A stretch of 64,000 nt of DNA from Nymphaea colorata. Its lineage: Eukaryota > Streptophyta > Magnoliopsida > Nymphaeales > Nymphaeaceae. Every line of letters begins with the position of its first letter. Position 1 is the stretch's first letter. The position numbers and the translations under genes were made by a program. The stretch spans positions 5,373,528-5,437,527 of the forward strand of contig NC_045140.1 in NCBI RefSeq assembly GCF_008831285.2, in the 5' to 3' direction. Shown one piece after another: positions 39,000 through 51,147 of this stretch. The notes under the pieces were generated by a model. It was given only the letters and a program-made list of their open reading frames with translations. It did not search any database and was not told the DNA's origin.

Positions 39000-41900
39000 T
39001 CATGCTACAGACTGAAGAGCCCTGTCAAAATTCTCCTCCGCAGCAGAGGCTCGTTTGACAAGTGTATGATCAGGGTGTGACAACTTTAGTTGGCTGCCAA
39101 AGAAGAAAGAAAAAAAAAATAAAGAACAAAACATGAAATAGGTCGTCGACGATTGGAAGTATTTCCATGGAATTATCATTAGCCATCACCAAACTATATA
39201 CAAGTGATGACGGTGCTTCCCGTTCAGAAGGCTTTTTCGAAGCTTCCTCCAAGGTTCCCTTAATCAAATTCTTCCACACATATCCATGCTTTCTCGGATG
39301 ATATGACTTTCTTTGAAATTATAGTTTTCAAGAGTTACTTTTGTTCTAACATTTTTCACTGTTGAATATGTTTTGTGTCTTTGTGATTGTCATCGGTTTA
39401 TGTGTTCAACTTGTTATCCAACATGAAGACCTTATATTCTGCTAGCAAATTACTCTACAATGTCGTCTACAATTGGTACCGAAAAAAGAATGATGCTTTC
39501 AGGATAACAATTAGAATGAATTGCAATTTTAGCTCACCTAAGGTATCGTGTTGATGACTTTCCAAGATGCAGACAGCACACAATAAGGTTTGCTAGAGTT
39601 TCTGCATCATTGGCATCCTGAATCCACCATAAAATTCATTCAAGATACAGTTGCAAAAATGCTGATTACATAACTGCTCTCTTGTGCAAGAAACACTGAT
39701 TGGAATAACAACGATGCACAGAAGTATATAAAACGAACCTTGTTCAGAGCTTCAAGTAAAAGTTGCTCAGCCTCAATAAAACGCCCCATGTGCATGCAGC
39801 AGACAGCTTTTCCATTCAAGATTAAGCTTGTCACTTGATACTTCTCTGCAAAATCCTGATAGATCAGATACGCCTCCTGTATCTTTGAACCCCCCTGAAG
39901 TGCACATAAAGAAATGTCAAAAGTCTGCAGATAAAGGGTTTTAGGTGGGAACCATGTTCTAGATCAATAAATAGGCAACACAAGGAAGAACGCCATATCC
40001 AACTAAAACAAGCTAAAGCAGAAGTAGACAACCTACTCTAGTTGGACTTTCAAATTCAAGATCCAATATTATCCATATTTTGGAAGATGGCACAAACTGG
40101 TCCAGCTTCCAGGTCAGACATACGTACTGTTGAAAGCACATTGATAAACCCCAAAATTTAAAATAGAATTAGGAATTTAAAATTGAAATATCTTCCTTGA
40201 AGAAATAGAACAACTAAATCCAAAAGAGTAGTGGAGTGACAAGATCTGTCCACGAAAAACAGTGGTGCACACATTGGTTCCAGAAATGCCAAGGTACTAA
40301 CAAATTGGTGCGCTCACATAATTCCAGAAATGCCAAGGTAATAACAAAAAAACAATCTTAGATGATCAAAACTAAGTCAGCGACTCAACAACGTCCTTGT
40401 TCAATATCACCAACCTTAGGCTTTAGCCAACACAAAATTAACAGAAAAGCCAACAAATGCACTTGTATTTACAAAGAGCCAAAAGATTTTACCACAGCTA
40501 AATTTAGCCATGCACTAGCAAGTTGTGTGAGTGTATGATCCTCATCGATCTGCTGCATAAGCTTTAATTGTTTCTCAGCATGGTCAGACCTATGCAGCTT
40601 AAGGTACAATTGAACGTTCAGAGCAAGCCTGTAAAAGAATAGCCTACTTCAAATTGAGGATCACAAATACCTTAGAAATGGACATTGACAGCGTGCAACA
40701 TCAGAAAAGTATTCTGCAACAATGACTCTAGGCATAGGATATTATCAACACATTCAACCTCCTAATTTTGGAGTTGACAACAAAAATCTGGCTGAGTTGT
40801 TATTTTTTACTGATTGAAACAAATTCACCATCAATATATTCAGCCTTTCAATTTCAAAGTGAGCATAACAACGTGTCCACTTAATTGTGCAGACATAATG
40901 CCAGTACAAACAAACGCAACTATTGAAAATACAAAATGCTGACCCTGTCCAAAGGAACCAAAACATTGTCTGAAAGACTAATTCAGAATTCAAAGCTTCA
41001 TATCCAGAAAAATTAAGAGCAGAACCGTTACTATTTTCTAAAATTCAAGCACTAATCAGAAATACATGCCAATGCAGATTTCCAGAATTCATGTAATATG
41101 CAATTAGGTAGTGAGTCAGTGACACAAGGAACAGAATAAGAGTGTCCCTACTAATTCAGTGATTTTGACTTTTTTCAAATGACACAATGCAGATTTCTGG
41201 GAAATATACTCCTTTGTTATTTTTTTAATGACGCTTTCCCCATTCACTTTACCAATGCAATCAGAAACTCTTGATAGTAGGCAAAAGCTTTGCTCACATG
41301 GGATTTCATAATTTTCTACCTGGTAAAGTTTCATTATTTGTTTTTACTAATTAAGCTAACTTAAAAATAAACAAACTATGATTTGTAGTTACATTTATAT
41401 GCTATCCCCAACTAAAAAGTAAAAACATATTCAGAAGCAAATTCTCATAATAATAACACAAAGATATTGTCACCATGTTCAGAAGCTTACGGATCAATTC
41501 CAAAAATGAAATGACCATGTACTTCTGCAAATCAATTGAACGTACTCCATTGTTCTTTTTATTGTCTCCATATCCGTGTGTCACCTAATAAATTTAAATT
41601 ATACATAATTGGAGACTAACATTCTGGCTTTACATAATCAGTAGTTTCTTGTAAAGCAAACGTTCCACCCCTTATATGTGAAGACTGGAGGGTTGACACT
41701 CAATTCAAAGGAAAGGAGAAGAATAGTAAAAGCTGCACTATCACCACAACACAAACTGAATATTATGATGACCTCTGCTGTTAAAGTTGCAAGCACCCAG
41801 TCATGCCACGCATGGCGCTCATTACCTAGATTTAGGGGTCTAGGCAGTTAAACTACTTACTACCTAAACCATTGGCTGGGTGTGCTTAGGTGCTTGAAGC

Positions 41901-44900
41901 GCTGGTATTGTCCTTTGGGGGAAAAACCTAAAGTTCTCACCAAATTCTCCTCCGCCATCGTCCTGTATTAACTTTTTGGCTTTTTGAAATGACTGTTCAT
42001 CTTCCTCTTCTTTTTCTTTTTCTTTCACTTATTCCTTCTTTTACTCCTTCTTCTTCTTCTTCTTCTTCTTCTCCTCCTCCTCCTCCTGCCATTATCCTGT
42101 TTTTTGGTCTTTTCCTTTTTCTTTCTTCTTCTTCAAGTTTTCTCCTTCATCTTCCTTTTTTATGCTACTTCCTATACTTTTTCCTTTATCTACATATATA
42201 TACATTTTTTTTCCAATTTTCTTCTTCTTCTCTCCATAGTCTCTATGTGACTCTACATGACTGTGCATGTCTATATAGGCGACTGTATGCAAGTTTGTAT
42301 GTGACTGTACTATTTTAACGACCAACATGTGACTGTCTAACCACGTCTGTGTCCATATTTGTGACTGTGTGTGTGTCCGCTGCCTATATGTGACTATTAT
42401 CTTAACTATCTTTATATGACAGCATGTTTGTCTTATTGTTGAATATAATTGTGTTATTTTGTTATAAATTGACTTGTGGACTGTTTTTACTGAAAAATGG
42501 TTCAATTTGTTTGTTGAATGTAACACTTAGCGTAACACTTTATTAGTTCCTATCTCTTCTCTTTTGTACTGTTTACAGTGCCTGGTCTCGCTTATGGACA
42601 CCTAGGCTCTACTCAATGCCTAGCCTCCACTTCAACTTTTAACAACATAGATGATGATGCTGATAACAGACCATGAATACTACCACAAAGTCCCCGGCTA
42701 TGCAATGTAGGTGGAGGTACATGCATTTTTAATATGAAAAGCAAAAACAGTTTAGATAATAAATATAAATTACCCATCACTAGACGTCAGCAAATATGCA
42801 AGTTTATCGTCTCATTTGACAACATCAAGCTTGAGTTGATATCAAATTTTATGTGCATAGGTGCAGCTGACTGCTTTGACAAAGATAATGACTGGACTTG
42901 GTGTTGACGCAGCATCCACACCTGAACTAGCACCTTGTGCAGGCGCAACAGGGGTTTGGCTACCTTCCTAAGATGTGCACGTTACTACATAGGTTGTTGA
43001 CTTAGATGAGAAAGGACCTCTTGAAATTGTTAGGGAGATGCTGAATTATATAATTTCAATTATTTTAGACTAGGCTTCAGTAAGTCATGTCTCTTTAGAA
43101 AGTATAAAAGTAGTACTTTATAATTTTTTCAGCTTACTTAGTATGATTGTTATTGCATGCAAAAACTTGAAGGTTTGTTAAACTTCTATTTCATTTTTTT
43201 GCATGATGTTATCGTCTTTTTGAATTTTCCACATCTTCTTTCTCACAGATTGTCTTTTTCTAATGATCTGTTGTTTGTTCTTGTGTCATATTATATGGTA
43301 CCATGTCATATGGAAAACCGTATCAGTATATCACTATCACTAATCCCTCTCATAAGGTTTCCATCACCAGTTTCACAAATTGTTTCTAGTGTATTCAATA
43401 AAGTGCTTATGACTGTTAACAATTCAACTAAATTGTCACTCAGTTGCTAGTAAGATAAAAATCCATTTACAAAATATATTAGGTTTTTATGACGGTAACA
43501 ATTAAAAAAAAAATAATTGATGCACAAAACAAGTCAAAGACTATGATCAATTGTCTTCACATAATTAAAATAGTTAAACTGCATAAAGCTGACAACACAT
43601 TGGCATAATGATTCTATGACCGTGGAATTTTAGCTAGTTACCTGCTTCACTTAACAATTATGACTGCCTTTTCTCAACAATCAACATGATCAAAACACAT
43701 TTCTTATGGCACAATGTCAAAGATGATAAAAGAAGAGGATGCGGAAAATATCAGAAAGAAAACATATGAAAACAATTTCAAGTTTCTAGACCACATCAAT
43801 AGTTAAAACACTTGTAAGGGAAGGAGGCTATGACACCTGGGATTATGGAGGAACTGAAGAAGGCAACTATGATGAAAAATGAGCAAATAACTATCCAGAA
43901 AGTTAAAATTTTCCCCTCCAAAAAAACATGCATATATTGTGCACTAAGTATTCTGGATAATATGCATAACACCACGGAAGAATCCTACGTTAATTAGGAG
44001 CAAAAATTGAGTTATTGTGTCCCTTTTCTATATGTGGTTTCAGTTGCAATTAATACCATTCAAATGGATAGTCTTAAACATAAAGAATGTTCACCAGAAG
44101 TTCTAATTTCTAAATGCACAATGTGTTATTGAACTGAGAAAGCTAAGCTTTTAAAAACTACACAGGCAGCGGATGCAAACATTAAACCAAAAGGTCAACT
44201 AAAAAAATAACGTCTTATGAAAGCTCTTCTACTGGTTTCCAATGAAGAGGACATTTTTTTAATCAATCTTGTTATATAGTAGAAATAAGCCATCATTGTT
44301 AAAAAAAAATATCGCTAGAATAATTCGGTTTTGAAACATAATATTGGTTAGGTTGGCAAAAATAGTAACTGGTGAATAATGGGTCACTTTACACAAAAAA
44401 AGAAAATATGAAAGAGAAAAATGATGACAGTACAAGTCCATGGTGCCTCCAGAGTGGGTATGCTTCAAGGCTTCATTGTAGTCTTGCTCATGCATATAAA
44501 TAATCCCAGCAACCAATCGCAGAACAGGATTGTTTCCTATGGCAGAATCATCTAGCCACTCACGAAGGCTTGAAATTGCACTTTCCTGCAGGTGGTGAAA
44601 CCATATTGTAAAAATCAAGAAGCTGAAAGCTCAAAAAGGAGCAAAAAATTTCAAACCCAAGAGATGGAATTGAATCAAAGTACTATTGATGTGGTTCACA
44701 TAATTGGAATGTCATAACTATATAGTCTAGGAATTCAATTTTCCACTGATGCCCATTGAGTTGGGAAATCCCATAAGACACTTGCCAGTTGGCCCCAATA
44801 TCCTTTTTCTGGAAATATTGGATTCATGGATCAGGGTGCGCAAAATGCCCATCCTGACTCATGCTTGACTCTCTAACTGACCCCAAACACTCTCAAGCCT

Positions 44901-46580
44901 GCTTTTATTGTCTGTTTCAGTTGAGGTAGGAGAAGACTAGACGATTCCTGCCACTTTAGCATTTTTATAAGAGTGCTGAAAGGCAGAAGAGAAATTACGC
45001 AAATGGTGTCAAACCCATGAAAATGGGTTCCCTTCTGCTACCTGAAAGTTGAAACAAATGAGGCCTTAGACAAATCAAGTCAGTGGGAATACATGATATA
45101 CTTAGACCACATAATTTCCGACTGCATATTTAACTTATGCTGCTAGCTTGAAAAATGGTTCTCAAGTTTCCGAGTGGCCTTCCAATCAGATGATTAGAAC
45201 TAAATCTGTCAAAAGATTGTGCCAAAATCAGGTGAAAACAAAAGCTCATTGAACCAGTTCCTCATTCACCTACATCCACAAATCAAATTTGCCTCAAAGT
45301 AGAACAATGATTTCCTTTGAACATGCCAATAGGGACCTGACAGTGGCATGCCTCTGAGGACAGCAACTAATTGTATTCTACAAGCATTATTGTTTTTGTC
45401 GTTTCATTCAGATAATATTTAATATTTAAAAAAATCCTATCCGTACCATAATAAACATGTTTTCATCTTGGTGGGTTTAATGGATCCTAAATGACTTTCT
45501 CATGCTTATCTCTCCTATCTTCAAATCCCATAGTTCATTTTTTTAGTAAATTAAAAGTCGGCGAACTTATGTCATAACCACAGATTCCTCCTCGATGTCA
45601 AAACATTTACAATCAGAAATTCAGAACATTTCAAGGAAAAATGAATCTTACAAAGCATGAATGCAATATCTAATAACCTCCATCAAGGGGCATGATTGTG
45701 GATTGCATGTACCAACAGAAATGATAGTGGATTACGTGGCATTAACATAAAGGGCCATCAACAGGAAGAATCTTCTTTGTTGCTATCAGAAACTCAGCAT
45801 CCAGAAAAACCCAGATGCATGGCTTTAAGTTAAAGAAAAATCTATATATTACCAAAGGAGTTGTCGCAAATTCTTCGGAAACCTTGAAAAACAGAAAAAC
45901 CTTAAAAAATTGGAACTGAACTGCTAGTCATAAAAGAAGACGAAATGTTAGTTACAAAAACTTCACCAAAACAGCACCCCATCCACTTCAGTCACAGTCT
46001 CCTGATTTGACATGTCATTTCAAGCACATCTTGAAAGAGAAATAATCTGATTTAAACAACTTAAGAAACCAAAAGCAAAACCAGAGAATGGTGTGCACGG
46101 TTTGATTTCCAGCCAACCATAACAGAGGACCAAAAAGGACCGCATGCTACAAGCTTATTAGATTCGGAACGCATCAAAGCCAAAAACTTCCTAAACGTCG
46201 TAGATCCAATGAACAATACCTTGTGCTGCGGACCAGACAGATAAAGCGCCAAGAGTTTCACCGCCTGAAGCGCAGTTGGAGCAGACTCGTCGATCTCGTC
46301 GGTAACCAACTGCAAATTAAGAGCACAATCGGAGACGAAGAAAAACGATTCAAAAAAAAAAAAAGAAGAAGGGCCAGATCCCGGCGGCAAGCAAAGAGGC
46401 CAAGGCCGATCCACGAACCCGAAGTTTGCCTTGAGCAATGTAGGATCTGTAGACGATGCAATCCCTCTCGATGGATTCCTCCTCAGAGAGTCCCCGTAGG
46501 TCGCTATTGTTGATTGCCGCTTGGTATGCCCCAAGATAGAAGTTGTTCCTCAAGGAGAAGAGATTGTCCGGACTCGTCAT
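39000..46580 (-). CDS. Coatomer subunit epsilon (epsilon-COP)
   Basis: Subunit of the COPI coat, which shapes vesicles for Golgi-to-ER and intra-Golgi transport; epsilon pairs with alpha-COP through TPR-like helices. Seven coding exons: 46419-46580, 46220-46309, 44434-44585, 40493-40628, 39739-39894, 39538-39617, 39000-39093; 289 residues, the normal family length. Landmarks: '[20 protein letters not shown]' near the start, '[17 protein letters not shown]', '[15 protein letters not shown]', '[20 protein letters not shown]', '[20 protein letters not shown]', '[17 protein letters not shown]', 'LLLEALNK', and '[20 protein letters not shown]'. Intron 3 is 3.8 kb and holds repeats. The exon 1 end was set at donor GTTCGT, which gives 'GKLR' where relatives have 'GSYQ' with no length change; this junction is the least certain. 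Confidence 0.94.
41778..42651. mobile_element. Possible TIR element in intron 3 of the epsilon-COP gene
   Basis: The left edge CTGTTAAAGTTGCAAG and the reversed right edge TTGTTAAAAGTTGAAG look like inverted ends. Just inside both are strings of the CCTAG(G)/CTAGGC type. The interior includes a CTT/CTC-rich stretch (42040-42090). No target duplication is clear. The call rests on end similarity only. Confidence 0.3.
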
Positions 46581-47007
46581 CTCCGCGGAAACGACGATGG
46601 CGACGAAGGTACTTTAAGAACTCGGCCGGGATTAAGGAGCAGCAGACAGCCGGATTTTACTCCGGCGAGTCGATCGGAAGTGGAACGGAGATCAATTCCA
46701 ACTCACCAGCCGACCAAGCAGCGAAAAAATGAGCGGCACCAAGAAGTGAACGGAAAAAACGCTGGGCGGAGTAAATCTTCGCCCTTGGTTGTTGAGGAAA
46801 TTACCGATACATAAACAAGCGTTGCCTGAATCGTATCGTTCCTAACGACACCGAAACGATATCGAATCGGATTATTTAAAATTGTCGAGTTTTTTCCGGA
46901 TGACCCTTCTCCTTTTAGCTTTTCTCTCAAAAGTATGTTCCTCCTTCTTTCTATTTCATATTTATTTTATGTGAGACGCATTATCCTCTTCATTTTATCC
47001 TTTTCAA
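46581..47007. other. 5' flank of the epsilon-COP gene
   Basis: Immediately upstream of the minus-strand start codon; the GC content is locally raised (46580-46830), as expected for a leader and promoter. No TATA box or other gene was recognised. Confidence 0.4.
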
Positions 47008-47281
47008 GGGAAAAGATCCCTAGCTTCAAGGGGCATAGCGTAGCTGGTCGAGTTAGGGGCTTGTATTAAGGCAAGTCTCTAGTTCGATTCCCGTGGGCGC
47101 TATGTTCATGTGTCTTAAGGCGGTAGGGCGCAGCACCCAAGCTAAAGGGTGCACCGTTGCTATTGCCGACACCGACGCAGCCCAGGACTCCGGAGGCAGG
47201 GGAAATGGAGGGGCCTTCGGTCCTTTTTCGAGCGGTGGGTTTAATACCTCTTGCTCACCCGAAAAAGGGGAAAGATCCCTA
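47008..47281 (+). mobile_element. tRNA-derived SINE with target duplication, plus-strand copy
   Basis: The head contains TAGCGTAGCTGG (47036-47047), a Pol III A box, and AGTTCGATTCCC (47081-47092), a B box with normal spacing. The tRNA-unrelated body ends near 47262. The element is flanked by near-identical 15-mers, GGGAAAAGATCCCTA (47008-47022) and GGGGAAAGATCCCTA (47267-47281), which differ by one base and are taken as the target-site duplication. A second copy lies inverted at 49147-49372. The body has no coding potential. Confidence 0.8.
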
Positions 47282-47429
47282 CAAGCAAGACAAATGCACT
47301 CAAAGTCTTATTTTTTTGCTAAAAGAAAAGTCGCTAAAAGAACATTTGATTATTGCGAAATTAAAATCTATGGATTTGATGTGAATTTGACATGACATGT
47401 TTTGCCAATGTGGTCAAAAGTCCATACTA

Positions 47430-47615
47430 AAATTCATGGTTCATCAAACTAAGGATCTGAAGTCAGGCCTAAGATCCATACTTAAGAATTTTATTCTACT
47501 TCTTTGCATTGAAAAAAAAGTTGGATTTGAAATCAAAGGAGGGAAGGTCTGATCTTAAATCCACAGTTTTTAAATTATGATGATCTTAAATTTAAGACTA
47601 CCAAACACCTCTTAA
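47430..47615. repeat. MITE-like repeat family A, copy 3 (inverted)
   Basis: Read in reverse it gives GTGGATTTAAGATCAGACC, then CTTCCCTCCTTTGATTTCAA and ATCC, matching the core of the copy at 28190-28400. It lies about 150 bp beyond the SINE at 47008-47281. Confidence 0.5.
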
Positions 47616-49146
47616 GATTTTGGAAATATAGTCAACATGAAATATGGCATAGTTGCAGAGCTCTTGTTCACTAGAGGAGGTTAGACAACAAATTTATGAT
47701 AGACAACCATCCAACAGTGCCTTTGTTCAGTTAGCCTCTAAATATTGTCATCATAAAAATTATATACCCCTTATACTAACTCTTAGACATCTTAGGGGAA
47801 TCACATGAGGCATATATTAGATGTTCCTTTATCATTTATCTACTTCATGTTCCATCAAATTGATTATGTAGCTGCCACATAACATTTCATTTCATTGCAT
47901 AGATCATAAGTTTGATGAATGCATAACATTCCACAACTGGTATGAGACAAGTAATAAAAGAGTGCTAATCAACCAAGAATTGGACATACTAAAGTTAATC
48001 AAGTGATACAAAAGCAAAATGTTAAGTACCACACTCTAATAATGCTACCAAGACTATAATTCTCATATTACTGCAGCAAAAAATTGACACATGAGAAAAA
48101 AAAAGGATGTGATACCATCTTACTATGCATCTCTACCTAAAAGAGGAAAAGTATGATGTAATCTCTCTACTTCTATCATCTACTTCAAAAAAATTAGAGG
48201 AGAAACATATCATAATGTAATTGGTGCTCACACTACATATATCTCCACGCATGTTGGAGGAGCATCAATCACAACCCAGAGATAATAGATTCTCATTAGA
48301 AAACTCTGAACATATGGAGAACCTTTTTTGATAGAAAAAAAAAATCCAGATGTTTATTTTCTTCCTTATTATAATCATCAAAAGTACTCTAAATGCCCAA
48401 ACAAAAGACAATAAAAAATAAAAGATATTGCATATTACATCAAAATACTCCCCACCTTTAACTCCTTTTGTAGAATACTCATTTATTCCTGAAGCTGAAG
48501 GGAAGATTTTGTATTTAACATAGAAGTTAGTCAGATGTTCGAATTAAATCGACGTGTTTTTTACTATTAATATTCACACACTTTTCAATATATCAATTTC
48601 CACACATGCACATACTTGTTCTCTTCATTGATACCCAACTTTAATCCATATTTGTAGTGTACTTTGGAGGTCATGTGGCATCATAGATACTATAAGAGTG
48701 TTCCACAAATCTGTCTCGATAATGGAACATATTCCTGAAACACTGTAATTAGTATCCCACGAACATGCCATGGGACACTTTTATGGAATGTTCCTTATGT
48801 CAAAAGACCTATTGATAAACAACAACAACAAACAACAGCCATCTTATTTCATTTATTATTTATTTATATTCGTTAACTTAGATTGACAACAATAAGTTAA
48901 GTAACAGCCAACACAAAGAATTACAAAAAACAAAATAAACAAATCACTCGTTGAAAAGAGGGACAACAGTCTTTGACTACATATGTGACACCAACTACAT
49001 ATGCTCATGTGATAATTTCAATATACTTAGAATACATACGTAGCATACCATAATATAGAGATACACACAATGAAAATAGTTGGTTCGTAATGCATAGACA
49101 CTTATTCACTATTTTGTCTTTGTTGTTGTATGTGCAATATCTAGTT
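47616..49146. other. Intergenic, no gene recognised
   Basis: AT-rich and non-coding. No further repeat structure was noticed. Confidence 0.5.
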
Positions 49147-49372
49147 CGGGTGAACGAGAGGTATTAATCCCACTATTCGAAAAAGGCTCAAAAGTTCCCC
49201 CCATTCCCCTTGCGTTCGGAATTCTGAGCTGCGTCGGTATCAATGATAGTAATGGTGCACCCTTCAACTTGGATGTCGCGCCTTACCACCTTAAGACACA
49301 AAAACACAGTGCCCATGGGAATCGCACTAGAGACTGACTTTATACAGGCCACTGACTCGACCAGCTACGCTT
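49147..49372 (-). mobile_element. tRNA-derived SINE, minus-strand copy
   Basis: The reverse strand reads AAGCGTAGCTGGTCGAGTCA (A-box region), 'TCTCTAGTGCGATTCCCATG' (B box with T-to-G decay), 'GTGTCTTAAGGTGGTAAGGC', 'AGGGTGCACCATTACTAT', and ends 'AATACCTCTCGTTCACCCG'. It matches the plus-strand copy at 47028-47262 block for block. Target duplications were not recognised here, and it is more diverged than the other copy. Confidence 0.75.
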
Positions 49373-49503
49373 ATTTTTTATTTTTTCTTTAATTTTCTTA
49401 AATGACATTGTGGTACTTTACAACCCCCCTTTTTTTTCCCGAATGTGCCCTCTAACCTGCATAGTGGTCTTATGCATTGCAATTAATCAATCGTAGATAA
49501 GAG

Positions 49504-49685
49504 CAATGGTGGAGCCACTTGTTGGCTGGTGTGGGCAATTGCCCACATCAGCCCAACAAAAATCTTATCATAGCATCCCATAATTACATTGTCATGACTT
49601 AAAAAATTACATGTTATGACCATACCAAACTTGTGTCACAAACTCAAGAAGTGTCCGTTAGCGAAAAATCTTCCCTCCGCCACTG
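49504..49685. mobile_element. 182-bp hAT-type MITE with 8-bp target duplication
   Basis: The left end CAATGGTGGAGCCA and the reversed right end CAGTGGCGGAGGGA form imperfect inverted repeats of the type CARTGGYGGAG. The element is flanked by the perfect 8-bp direct repeat GATAAGAG (49496-49503 and 49686-49693), the signature of hAT insertion. Inside lies the palindrome TGGGCAATTGCCCA. There is no coding content. A relic of the same family is at 37786. Confidence 0.8.
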
Positions 49686-49693
49686 GATAAGAG

Positions 49694-50718
49694 ACAAACA
49701 ATATTGACTCAACCATTTGAGAAGTATGAAAAGAATTTTTTCTTGTAATTATAATGTACTTCAAAATTGTCAAACACTATGTACAATAATGTAACTCACA
49801 CATGACACAATCAAAACTCTACTACTTATCTCATGTTGACAACACATGTGTTGTTGTAATTGCCTTGAAACATGATGAAAATGAGCTTCATGCAAGCATG
49901 ATGCTTGCTTGCTATAATGTTGTTTCAACATTGTTGAGGCATCAAATTTCCACTTTAACTTTGCCTAGGCCTTCGGCACCCCCATGTATATTCTAAAATG
50001 TTTTCTAAAGGTTTTCAACTTGAATTGACTAATTTACCTGAAAAATGCATCAGCCTGTTTAGCATAAGCCCAATAACACTAAAAGGATACCATATATCAT
50101 ACAACTAATTACTAAGGTTATCTTAAATTCTTTATTACCAGTTTTGGCCCCATTTCATAGTAAAACCTAGGAACACCCTAGAGCCATTCTATTGGATCTA
50201 ATTCTGTTTGTTTGAGCAAAACCTAACCACTATACATAAAACCCTTACTTCAGTTCCATTGGGCCAAACAACTTTGTTTTTTAGGAAACGAACTCAGTTT
50301 AAACTATTGACGGAGATCATAATTCTTCAAAGAAACTGACCTGCAAACTGCAAAATGGTACGTTGATAAGCTAGGTGCTAATTGACAAATATACTATTCA
50401 AATGAGTGGTAGCGTACTGGGCGGTAAGGTGGTCCGACTTTTTTAGAGACTTAGGTAGGGACAGAGCCATGAGTTTTTTCAAGAGCGAGCCAAATAGTTC
50501 AACCTCGTGATTCAGATAGGACCAAACTGAATTCAAATCCAAACAATACATGACGCAACTATTTTTTTTTTTTAATTTTTTCAATGCATTTTTCTTTTTC
50601 AATTGGTTGGGATAGGCCTAAGTGGTCCTCTCTCTTCCTCCGTCCCTGGACTCAAGTTACTCAACTTTGTGTCTTAAGTAACCACTGTTACGTTCTAATG
50701 AATTTTGCTTTTGGATTA
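49694..50718. other. Intergenic, no gene recognised
   Basis: AT-rich and non-coding. The short frames at 49802-49996 and 50378-50602 are not convincing. Confidence 0.5.
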
Positions 50719-50824
50719 TATAAAAAATGTGAAAACTTATGTGAAACCTAGGAATATAAAAAATGTGAAAACTTATGTGAAACGTAGGAATATAAAAAAT
50801 GTGAAAACTTATGTGAAACCTAGG
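50719..50824. repeat. 36-bp minisatellite, three copies
   Basis: Units start at 50719, 50755 and 50791, each beginning TATAAAAAATGTGAAAACTT. The second differs by one base (ACGTAGG for ACCTAGG) and the third ends just short of full length. It lies about 330 bp before the coilin start codon. Confidence 0.95.
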
Positions 50825-50839
50825 GATGCGCACAAGGGC

Positions 50840-50928
50840 GAGTTGCCTCTTTTAAAAGGGGCAATGTGTAAGAAACCACTCGCCGAGTTGCCTCTTTAAA
50901 AGGAGCAATGTGTAATAAACCACTCGCC
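50840..50928. repeat. 45/44-bp tandem repeat with internal palindrome
   Basis: Two units, 50840-50884 and 50885-50928, both beginning GAGTTGCCTCTTT and ending 'AAACCACTCGCC'. Each contains an imperfect hairpin around TTTAAA (TTGCCTC..TTTAAA..GGGCAA). It is directly upstream of the coilin promoter region. Confidence 0.9.
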
Positions 50929-51031
50929 CCCCAAAAAAAAAAAAACAGAAAAGAAGAAAAATGACAAATATACGGAGATCACGTTGTAATAACACTAAAT
51001 GAGCCACCGCCGGCGGTGCTTTTGTCAGGCG

Positions 51032-51037
51032 TATAAA
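51032..51037 (+). promoter_or_regulatory. TATA box candidate of the coilin gene
   Basis: TATAAA lies 111-116 bp upstream of the first ATG in a GC-rich setting. It would place the start of transcription near 51065 and give a leader of about 80 nt. The function is inferred. Confidence 0.4.
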
Positions 51038-51147
51038 CCCCCAGTGGCGAAGGCGCGCCACCTCCTGGCGGGAAGCGGATGAAGTAGGGTTTTAGCTCGC
51101 GGTGGACCGTCGCCGTCGCCGCCGCAAGTGAGTTCTGGGCGAAGGCA

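Noticed and set aside
41989-42526. Open frames on both strands around the CTT/CTC tract
   Set aside because: They are low-complexity Ser/Leu/Phe or Lys-rich translations of a microsatellite inside the epsilon-COP intron.
46061-46580. Long minus- and plus-strand frames over the first epsilon-COP exons
   Set aside because: They are read-through of exons 1 and 2 into introns or antisense shadows of them.
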